DNA of 11,999 bases from Hyphomicrobiales bacterium (GTDB lineage: Bacteria; Pseudomonadota; Alphaproteobacteria; Rhizobiales; Aestuariivirgaceae). The DNA is taken from assembly GCA_025356765.1 (NCBI GenBank), contig JANXRO010000042.1, forward strand, positions 1-11,999, written 5' to 3'. Below are positions 6,159 through 11,999 of the stretch, piece by piece (the stretch's first letter is position 1; the number at the start of each line of letters is the position of its first letter). A program made the translations under genes and the position numbers. The notes beneath the pieces were generated by a model, which was not told the DNA's origin, searched no databases, and worked only from the letters and a program-made list of their open reading frames with translations.

Positions 6159-6943
6159 ATAATTTTGATCTCACCGGAAAAATTGCCATTGTTACTGGCG
6201 GGCAACGCGGCATTGGCCTTGGCATAGCCAACAAACTTGCCGAGGCAGGTGCCGACGTGGTGATTTCTGGCATCGTTGATGATGAAGGCGAACACGCCGC
6301 TTCCGCATTACGAAATCGCGGACTTAAAGCCAGCTATGTTCGCATGGATGTGCGTTCAGAAGATGCAATTCTAAGCACCGTTGGCCAAATTGTTGCCGTC
6401 CATGGGCGCATTGACATTGCTGTTGCAAATGCTGCGATCTATCCAAATACACCCATTGCAAAAATATCCACTGATGAATGGGACGCCGTGCTTGCCGTTA
6501 ATTTGCGCGGGCCATTTCTGTTGGCGCGGGCTTGCCTTCCACATTTTCAGAAGCAGCGCGGTGGGCGTGTTATTTTTCTATCTTCCATCACAGGCCCGCG
6601 GGTTTCTTCGCCGGGTTATTCGCACTATGCGGCAACGAAAGCTGGTATTCTCGGTTTCATGCGCACCGCTGCTTTGGAATGGGCACCATGGAATATTACA
6701 CTGAACGCGGTGGAACCGGGAAATGTGTTGACCGAGGGAGTTAAAGAGCACCAACCACAAAGCTTTATTGATGCACAAGCAGCAGCCGTTCCTTTGCGTC
6801 GTCTGGGCACCCCTGAAGACATTGCTCATGCTGTGCATTTTCTCGCCTCGGACGAAGCGTCTTATATCACAGGGCAAACAATTGTGATTGATGGCGGCCA
6901 AACCATTCCAGAAATGGCAACTGCGATTTTGCCCGGAGCATAA
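6155..6943 (+). CDS. Short-chain dehydrogenase/reductase, probable sugar dehydrogenase
   Basis: A 262-residue classical SDR, an NAD(P)-dependent oxidoreductase of the cytoplasm. The Rossmann glycine motif TGGQRGIG is at 14-21, the NAA element at 92-94, the structural Asn116 in VNLRGP, catalytic Ser144, Tyr158 and Lys162 (YAATK), the post-active-site PGN at 188-190, and the C-terminal YITGQTIVIDGGQ. All catalytic residues are present with normal spacing, so it should be active. The start overlaps the melA stop by 4 bp and the ATPase gene follows after 3 bp, so it belongs to the alpha-galactoside operon. Oxidation of galactose or another released sugar is plausible, since SDR galactose dehydrogenases are known and no Leloir gene is visible. 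Sequence alone does not give the substrate of an SDR. Confidence 0.9.
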   Translation: MNNFDLTGKIAIVTGGQRGIGLGIANKLAEAGADVVISGIVDDEGEHAASALRNRGLKASYVRMDVRSEDAILSTVGQIVAVHGRIDIAVANAAIYPNTPIAKISTDEWDAVLAVNLRGPFLLARACLPHFQKQRGGRVIFLSSITGPRVSSPGYSHYAATKAGILGFMRTAALEWAPWNITLNAVEPGNVLTEGVKEHQPQSFIDAQAAAVPLRRLGTPEDIAHAVHFLASDEASYITGQTIVIDGGQTIPEMATAILPGA

Positions 6944-6946
6944 AAG

Positions 6947-8002
6947 ATGGCAGGCGTTTCAGTTCACAATTTGGTCAAGAACTTTGGCACTGTAAAGGTG
7001 TTGCAGGACGTTTCATTTCAAGCGGAAGATGGCGAATTTATTGCCCTTGTCGGGCCATCTGGTTGCGGAAAATCAACGCTTCTGCGCTCCATCGCAGGGC
7101 TTGAAACAGTTCAGGGCGGAAGCATTCGCATCGGCGATCGCGAGGTGAATAATCTTGATCCTAAGGAACGTGATGCCGCCATGGTGTTCCAAAACTACGC
7201 GCTCTATCCACACATGACTGTGCGGCAAAACATGGCGTTTTCGTTGAAGCTGCACGGCGGCAAGCCGCTTGAAATTGTCGAACGCGTGACAGAAGCTGCC
7301 AAAATTCTTGGCCTTGAACCTTATCTGGAACGCTATCCCCGCCAGCTTTCCGGCGGCCAGCGCCAGCGCGTGGCAATGGGGCGAGCAATTGTGCGCAAAC
7401 CTTCGGTGTTTCTGTTTGATGAGCCACTTTCAAACCTTGACGCGGCACTTCGTGTGCAGATGCGGGCCGAAATCCGCAGCTTGCACAAACGCATTGGCGT
7501 CACGTCCATCTATGTCACGCACGACCAGATTGAAGCCATGACAATGGCCGATAAAATCGTAGTTCTGCAAGGCGGCAAAGTTCAACAGGTGGGCCACCCG
7601 TTGGATCTTTATGACTGGCCTTGCAATATTTTCGTTGCAACTTTTATTGGTTCTCCGGCAATGAACATCATTCCCGTTTCAGAGAGCAACGGAAAACTTA
7701 TAACGCAAGATGGGCACGTGCTGGCGGCCAGCAAAAGAGAAATGAATCAGAAATTTAATCTCGGCATAAGGCCCGAACATGTGGTGATTTCGCCAAGCGG
7801 CAAAAGAGGCACCATTCCCGCAATTGTTGAAGTAGTCGAATCAACTGGCAACATGAGTTTCCTCACCTGCAGTGTTACTGATCAACTTATAAATGTAACA
7901 ACCACTGGCCGTTTGGCAGCCAAGCAGGGCGAAAGCATTGGTCTTTCATTGCCCCTTGAACGCATCCACTTATTCGACACAGAAACCGGAATGCGCGTAT
8001 AA
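6947..8002 (+). CDS. Sugar ABC transporter ATP-binding protein, UgpC/MalK type (melA operon)
   Basis: A 351-residue ATPase that drives a sugar importer from the cytoplasmic face. Walker A GPSGCGKST is at 36-44, the Q-loop Gln82, the signature LSGGQ at 134-138, Walker B VFLFDE at 154-159, the D-loop SNLD at 162-165 and the switch His192. The C-terminal part (about 235-351) is the TOBE/regulatory domain of MalK-like subunits, including the usual LGIRPEHV segment. GGAG stands 8 nt before the ATG, inside the end of the SDR gene. No permease or binding protein follows in this operon, so it presumably serves permeases encoded elsewhere, perhaps the operon at 1-1940. It differs clearly from the second ATPase at 9970-11070 but keeps every motif at the same residue number. 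The substrate is not readable. Confidence 0.94.
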   Translation: MAGVSVHNLVKNFGTVKVLQDVSFQAEDGEFIALVGPSGCGKSTLLRSIAGLETVQGGSIRIGDREVNNLDPKERDAAMVFQNYALYPHMTVRQNMAFSLKLHGGKPLEIVERVTEAAKILGLEPYLERYPRQLSGGQRQRVAMGRAIVRKPSVFLFDEPLSNLDAALRVQMRAEIRSLHKRIGVTSIYVTHDQIEAMTMADKIVVLQGGKVQQVGHPLDLYDWPCNIFVATFIGSPAMNIIPVSESNGKLITQDGHVLAASKREMNQKFNLGIRPEHVVISPSGKRGTIPAIVEVVESTGNMSFLTCSVTDQLINVTTTGRLAAKQGESIGLSLPLERIHLFDTETGMRV

Positions 8003-8038
8003 TTTTTAGCCGCAAATCGTCTTGCAATTTCATGCGCT
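8003..8038. other. 36-bp gap between convergent operons, no clear terminator
   Basis: The ATPase gene on the plus strand and the GH42 gene on the minus strand end 36 bp apart. Only short repeats occur (a GCAA/TTGC pair, and a GCGC/GCGC pair running just past the gap), and none has a GC-rich stem followed by a T-run. Rho-dependent ending or overlapping 3' ends are therefore likely. Confidence 0.5.
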
Positions 8039-9970
8039 TTAGTTGCGCCAGATAGTCAGGCCTTGCGGTGGAACTTTTGGCCCGCCCATGACCAGCTTTT
8101 TGCCTTTGGGAATGGCCCAAGATTTTGTGCCATAGTTAAACACGAATGTAAGGTCTCCGCGTTTGCGCAATCGAATATGCGGCGGCAGCTTGGTGATATT
8201 CAACTTGGTTTTTTTGACAAGCAATTCCATGGTTGCATGAAGCAAGGTCTCATCTGGCCAACAGCTGAGATAGATATGATTGTTGTTCTGGATCAATGCT
8301 GCGTCATTATTTTCAAATCGCGCCAGAACTTTCGAATTTGTCTCAACATATTCGCGCCAGCGTTCAGCCGTGCCCGATATTTTACCATCCACCTGCTCAA
8401 CAACCCCCGGCGGCAGAGACGACACTTGGGTGACGCGAAGGCCCAGCAGGTTACGCAATGGCCCCGGGGCTAAGCCTTCTGGTATGGCAAAATTGCGTGT
8501 TTTTGAACCTGTGCGCGGTCCATAAATAATAATTGCTTCAGCACGCTTAAATGCCTCAAGAGCTTGATCGGAAACCAAAGGCAGCGAAGGCACAAGAACA
8601 AGTTTATAGTTTTTCAAATCATGCCCGGGTGGCACAAAATCAACATCCAAGCCTAGGCGACGCACGGCTTCATACCACCGGAAAACCAATTCATGGTAAC
8701 GGAAGTCTTGGCCTTGTGGCTGAATGCGGGTGATCCATGACGCTTCATAATCATAAACGATTGCCACTGGCGCTTGTTGAAACGCTGGCAATGTTCCAAG
8801 CTGTTTCAACTCAACACCAACAGCGGTCGCCTCCTGTCCGCCAACCGATAATTCCGACAAGCCCGGCATGTTCAGGCCAGCATGCATTTGTTCTTGTGCA
8901 AATGGCGCTTGGCGCCAGCGGAAATAACTCACCACTTCTGCGCCATGGGCCAGCGCTTCCCATGTCCAAAGTCTAATCATTCCAGGCTTTGGCACAGGGT
9001 TCCACGGTGCCCAATTCACGGGGCCTGGTTGTTGCTCCATCACCCAAAAGCGACCGCCACCCACCCCGCGATAAAGATCATGGTGAAAACTTGCGATGTC
9101 TGGGTGTGCCGTTGTTGCCCATTTCACATGTTCCTCATCCGAAAATGGAAACTGCTGTGTGAAACCTACGGGATATGAATCCCACGATGCGATATCTAAA
9201 TTCTCAGCCAATTTCCAATGATCAAACTCATTAAAAAAGCCCATGAAATTATGTGTAATAAAGCGGCCGGGCGAATGCTTTCGAATAACATCGCATTGCA
9301 TTTTATCATAGGCTACAACTTGGCCCGATTGAAAACGCCAGAAATCTAAACGCGCTGCTGGGTTAGTTTCAGTGACAGTGAGAATAGGCAACGAGATTTC
9401 TTGAAAGCTGTTCACATCCATCGACCAGAACACATTGCCCCACGCTTCGTTTAATTGATCCGTGGTTTGATAGGTTTTACGCAGATAATTTTGAAAGGCA
9501 TTTAAATCCTGCTTGCCCCAAGACAACACCGTAAGGTGGCAGCCATATTCATTGTCGGTTTGCCAGCCCGCAATTGCCGGGTTGTTGCCATATCTTTTAG
9601 CCAACATTTCAACAATCCGAGCAGATTCCGCATGATACACTTCGGATGAAAATGTATAATGCCGCCTAGATCCAAAACCACGCGTGTTGCCCTGTTCATC
9701 GACTGGTGCAATTTCAGGATATTCATCCATCAACCATTTGGGCGGTGTTGCAGTGGGTGTTCCCAACACAACTTTCAAACCAGCTTTGCCCAATACCTCA
9801 ATAGCGCGGTCAAGCCAGCCCCATTCATAAACGCCACGCTTGGGCTCTAATTTTGACCAAGCAAATTCACCGATGCGTACAAACGAAATTCCCATGTCGC
9901 GCATGCGCAACGCATCATCTGGCCACCATGCCTCGGGCCAATGTTCAGGATAGTAACAAACACCAAGCAT
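8039..9970 (-). CDS. Beta-galactosidase, glycoside hydrolase family 42
   Basis: A 643-residue retaining glycosidase that cleaves terminal beta-galactosides in the cytoplasm (no signal peptide). The TIM barrel begins with GVCYYPEHWPE (3-13) and holds the acid/base Glu141 in QTDNEYGCH and the nucleophile Glu312 in VMEQQPG. These are the same residue numbers as in the structurally known Thermus A4 enzyme (Glu141, Glu312). RWRQ near 360 is also conserved. The middle domain (about 390-590) is the trimer-forming part and the last about 60 residues the small C-terminal beta domain. The Cys cluster that holds zinc in A4 (Cys106, 150, 152, 155) is absent here, so a zinc-free form is expected. The ATG shares its A with the TAA of the upstream ATPase gene (TAATG), and with no good SD its translation should be coupled. 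It is last in its operon and converges on the melA operon. Often named bga or lacZ-like. Confidence 0.95.
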   Translation of the reverse strand: MLGVCYYPEHWPEAWWPDDALRMRDMGISFVRIGEFAWSKLEPKRGVYEWGWLDRAIEVLGKAGLKVVLGTPTATPPKWLMDEYPEIAPVDEQGNTRGFGSRRHYTFSSEVYHAESARIVEMLAKRYGNNPAIAGWQTDNEYGCHLTVLSWGKQDLNAFQNYLRKTYQTTDQLNEAWGNVFWSMDVNSFQEISLPILTVTETNPAARLDFWRFQSGQVVAYDKMQCDVIRKHSPGRFITHNFMGFFNEFDHWKLAENLDIASWDSYPVGFTQQFPFSDEEHVKWATTAHPDIASFHHDLYRGVGGGRFWVMEQQPGPVNWAPWNPVPKPGMIRLWTWEALAHGAEVVSYFRWRQAPFAQEQMHAGLNMPGLSELSVGGQEATAVGVELKQLGTLPAFQQAPVAIVYDYEASWITRIQPQGQDFRYHELVFRWYEAVRRLGLDVDFVPPGHDLKNYKLVLVPSLPLVSDQALEAFKRAEAIIIYGPRTGSKTRNFAIPEGLAPGPLRNLLGLRVTQVSSLPPGVVEQVDGKISGTAERWREYVETNSKVLARFENNDAALIQNNNHIYLSCWPDETLLHATMELLVKKTKLNITKLPPHIRLRKRGDLTFVFNYGTKSWAIPKGKKLVMGGPKVPPQGLTIWRN

Positions 9971-11070
9971 TATTTCGATAAATCGCCATTCAAAATCGTG
10001 TTGCCGTTGCTGTCAAACAGATGACACGCAGCAGCAGGTACACCAAACTTAATATCCGCACCAGATTTTGCAGTGGTTAAACCATCAGCCTTCACCGATA
10101 AATCTGTGCCGTCCGCCAAGCTTGCATAGAACATGGTTTCCGACCCGAGATATTCGGCAATCCGCAATGTGCCTTTTAATTCGCCGTCATTTTTCTGGCC
10201 AATGGTAATGTGTTCTGGCCTTATGCCCAGCGTTACAGCTTGGCCTTCACTCAGCTTCTTACCTTGATCATTCAGAATTATTTTTGTGCCGCCGGGCAAA
10301 GCCAGTGCAATTTTTCCACCCTTCATCGGGGTGGCAATGGCCTTCACAAAATTCATTTTCGGAGAACCGATAAAGCCCGCCACAAACATGTTGTTGGGGC
10401 GATGATAGAGTTCCAGCGGTGAGCCCACCTGTTCAACCAAACCAGCATGCAGAACTACAATCTTGTCTGCCATTGTCATGGCTTCAACCTGATCATGGGT
10501 GACATAGATCATGGTTGATTTCAAATCCTGATGCAGCTTTGTAATTTCAATGCGCATTTGAACACGTAAATTTGCATCAAGATTTGAAAGCGGCTCGTCA
10601 AACAAAAATACTTCAGGCTCACGCACAATAGCGCGACCGATGGCCACACGTTGGCGCTGCCCACCCGATAACATCGAAGGTTTGCGATCCAGCAGTTGGT
10701 CAAGCTGCAACATGTCCGTTGCCACTTTCACTCGCGCAGCAATTTTATCAGCCGGCATTTTTGCCATGCGCATGCCAAAGGAAATATTTTCTTTGACCGT
10801 CATATGCGGATAAAGTGCATAAGATTGAAACACCATAGCCACGCCACGATCAGCCGATTGAACTTCAGCCATTTCATGCCCGCCAATTTGCAAAGTGCCT
10901 GTGGTGATTTCCTCAAGGCCTGCGATCATGCGCAACAATGTGGATTTTCCGCAGCCAGAAGGGCCAACAAAAACACAAAATTCACCATCAGCAATATCAA
11001 GGCTTACGCCCTTGATAATTTGTACTGACCCAAAGCTTTTGGTAACATTTTTCAGTGTGACCTGTGCCAT
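9970..11070 (-). CDS. Sugar ABC transporter ATP-binding protein, UgpC/MalK type (GH42 operon)
   Basis: A 366-residue ATPase of the CUT1 sugar importer class. Walker A GPSGCGKST is at 36-44, Q-loop Gln82 in FQSYALYPHM, LSGGQ at 134-138, Walker B VFLFDE at 154-159, SNLD at 162-165 and switch His192. A C-terminal TOBE domain (about 235-366) includes LGIRPEHITIG. All nucleotide-site residues are present. It sits directly between a permease gene (25-bp gap) and the GH42 gene (1-bp overlap, TAATG), so its product most likely powers the transporter of this operon, and that transporter probably imports a beta-galactoside such as lactose (inference from the GH42 neighbour). UgpC-type ATPases can serve more than one permease pair, so sharing with the left-hand transporter is possible. 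Confidence 0.95.
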   Translation of the reverse strand: MAQVTLKNVTKSFGSVQIIKGVSLDIADGEFCVFVGPSGCGKSTLLRMIAGLEEITTGTLQIGGHEMAEVQSADRGVAMVFQSYALYPHMTVKENISFGMRMAKMPADKIAARVKVATDMLQLDQLLDRKPSMLSGGQRQRVAIGRAIVREPEVFLFDEPLSNLDANLRVQMRIEITKLHQDLKSTMIYVTHDQVEAMTMADKIVVLHAGLVEQVGSPLELYHRPNNMFVAGFIGSPKMNFVKAIATPMKGGKIALALPGGTKIILNDQGKKLSEGQAVTLGIRPEHITIGQKNDGELKGTLRIAEYLGSETMFYASLADGTDLSVKADGLTTAKSGADIKFGVPAAACHLFDSNGNTILNGDLSK

Positions 11071-11095
11071 GATTATTCTTTCACCATTTTCAGTG

Positions 11096-11947
11096 TCATC
11101 CTTTTGTTGCTCCCAGTGTCAGGCCCGCAATAAAATGCTTTTGCATCAAGAAGAACATTGCGACGGGTGGCAAAGCCGCAACAATGGCCGCTGCCGAGAT
11201 TAATTCCCACGCCACTTTATATTGGCCTTTCAACTCATTCATGCCCGCCGTTACGGGCCGTACATCAACCGATTGCGCCATGACGGTGGCCCAGAAATAA
11301 TCATTCCAGATAAAAGTGAAAACAAGCACGGCCAGTGCCGCCATCGCCGGGCGCACCAGTGGCAAAATGATGTGCCAGAAAATTCTGAACTCATTGACAC
11401 CTTCAACCCGCGCAGATTCTATCAACGCAAAAGGAAGTGCCTTCATAAAATTGCGCATGAACAATGTGCAAAAGCCAGTTTGAAAGGCAATGTGAAACAA
11501 CACCAAACCTGTCATGGTGTTATAAAGGCCCATATGCAGCGTGAGATCACGGACGGGAATGGCCAAAATCTGAAACGGCACAAAATTGCCCGCCACAAAC
11601 AAAAAGAACACGGCCAAGTTGCCACGGAATTTATATGTGGCCAAGGCATAGCCGGTTAGGCACGATAAGCCCACGGCACCAATGACTGTTGGAATGGTGA
11701 CGCGAAATGAATTTAAGATATAATAGCCTATGTTGCTGTTTTTAAAAACGGAAGAATAGTTCTCCCAAAAAGCAAAGCCTGACGGAACACCAAAGTAATT
11801 GCCAGAGGCAAGGTCTGATCCTGGGCGAACGGAAGTCACTGCAATGCCGATCAGCGGCAGCAACCACAACAACAAAGCGATTGGCAAAACGGCTTTATAA
11901 GCCCGCTGTGTCCAAATGCCTGATTGGGCTATTGGCCTTGGAAACAT
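11096..11947 (-). CDS. Sugar ABC transporter permease, MalG/UgpE type
   Basis: A 283-residue inner-membrane protein, the second permease of a CUT1 sugar importer. Six hydrophobic segments are visible, at about 17-39, 80-104, 111-131, 142-166, 201-222 and 249-271. The ATPase-contacting EAA loop is at about 176-198 (ESARVEGVNEFRIFW, then LPLVRP); Ser replaces the second residue of EAA, a common variant. The C-terminus ends in the usual FIAGLTLGATKG of MalG proteins. GAGAGGA lies 7 nt before the ATG. The ATG shares its A with the TAA of the preceding permease gene (TAATG), so the two are coupled and probably made in equal amounts. Full length for the family (about 275-300). Beta-galactoside transport is inferred from the GH42 gene downstream. 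Confidence 0.95.
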   Translation of the reverse strand: MFPRPIAQSGIWTQRAYKAVLPIALLLWLLPLIGIAVTSVRPGSDLASGNYFGVPSGFAFWENYSSVFKNSNIGYYILNSFRVTIPTVIGAVGLSCLTGYALATYKFRGNLAVFFLFVAGNFVPFQILAIPVRDLTLHMGLYNTMTGLVLFHIAFQTGFCTLFMRNFMKALPFALIESARVEGVNEFRIFWHIILPLVRPAMAALAVLVFTFIWNDYFWATVMAQSVDVRPVTAGMNELKGQYKVAWELISAAAIVAALPPVAMFFLMQKHFIAGLTLGATKG

Positions 11948-11999
11948 TATGCGTTCCTCTCTTGGCTGAGCATGCGTACGTTGAACAGGCTGATGAACA
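11947..11999 (-). CDS. Sugar ABC transporter permease, MalF/UgpA type (last 16 residues only)
   Basis: The minus strand reads FISLFNVRMLSQERNA and then TAA (11949-11947) in the one frame that stops exactly at the malG-type ATG. A hydrophobic end followed by a short basic tail is typical of the C-terminus of MalF/UgpA permeases, the expected upstream partner of a MalG-type gene. Only 16 codons are visible, so the identification leans on context. The TAATG overlap supports a genuine gene end. Confidence 0.6.
   Translation of the reverse strand, partial: FISLFNVRMLSQERNA

Noticed and set aside
8003..8060. Possible bidirectional terminator between the convergent operons
   Set aside because: Only 4-bp stems are found and no T-run follows a GC-rich stem on either strand.
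11222..11659. Plus-strand reading frame of 145 codons antisense to the MalG-type permease
   Set aside because: Its His/Gln/Lys-rich composition mirrors hydrophobic codons on the other strand; no SD or domain seen.
1..11999. CRISPR arrays, tRNA or rRNA genes, insertion sequences, phage genes
   Set aside because: No regularly spaced repeats, no tRNA cloverleaf or rRNA sequence recognised, and no transposase- or integrase-like protein in any frame.

Overview
The window looks like a carbohydrate-uptake and galactoside-degradation region of a bacterium, most likely an alphaproteobacterium. This rests on the UgpC-type ABC ATPases, the family 1 solute-binding protein with its permeases, the moderate GC content and the dense operons with overlapping start and stop codons. 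No RNA gene, insertion sequence, CRISPR array or phage gene was seen. The assignment to Alphaproteobacteria is inference; no marker gene is present.

Layout from left to right. (1) Minus strand, 1-1940: a sugar ABC transporter operon of which the periplasmic binding protein and the first 217 residues of an inner-membrane permease are visible; it runs off the left edge. (2) A 254-bp divergent promoter region, 1941-2194. (3) Plus strand, 2195-3786: a translationally coupled pair, a D-serine dehydratase/D-threonine aldolase-like PLP enzyme and a RidA-type imine deaminase. (4) Minus strand, 3783-4658: an AraC-family regulator with a TTG start, tail to tail with ridA and sharing the bases of both stop codons. 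(5) A 165-bp divergent promoter region holding a 17-bp palindrome. (6) Plus strand, 4824-8002: a three-gene operon of a MelA-type GH4 alpha-galactosidase, a short-chain dehydrogenase and a UgpC/MalK-type ATPase. (7) Minus strand, 8039-11999: an operon entering from the right edge, in transcription order permease (tail only), second permease, UgpC/MalK-type ATPase and GH42 beta-galactosidase. It converges on the melA operon at about 8020.

How they may work together (inference): two ABC importers bring in alpha- and beta-galactosides, which MelA and the GH42 enzyme then hydrolyse in the cytoplasm to galactose plus another sugar. The SDR is a candidate for oxidising a released sugar, but its substrate cannot be read from sequence. 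The AraC protein divergent from melA recalls the melR-melAB layout of enterobacteria. The ATPase in the melA operon could power the left-hand transporter, whose own ATPase, if any, is not in the window. The D-amino acid enzyme/RidA pair fits one pathway (an enamine producer and its clearing enzyme), but its link to galactoside use is unclear and is the least explained part of the region.

The enzyme families are well known. The points that deserve a second look are a strong hairpin with a trailing T-run inside the first codons of the left permease, the palindrome in the araC-melA promoter region, the DSD-RidA pair inside a sugar locus, and the way two ATPases are shared between two transporters.
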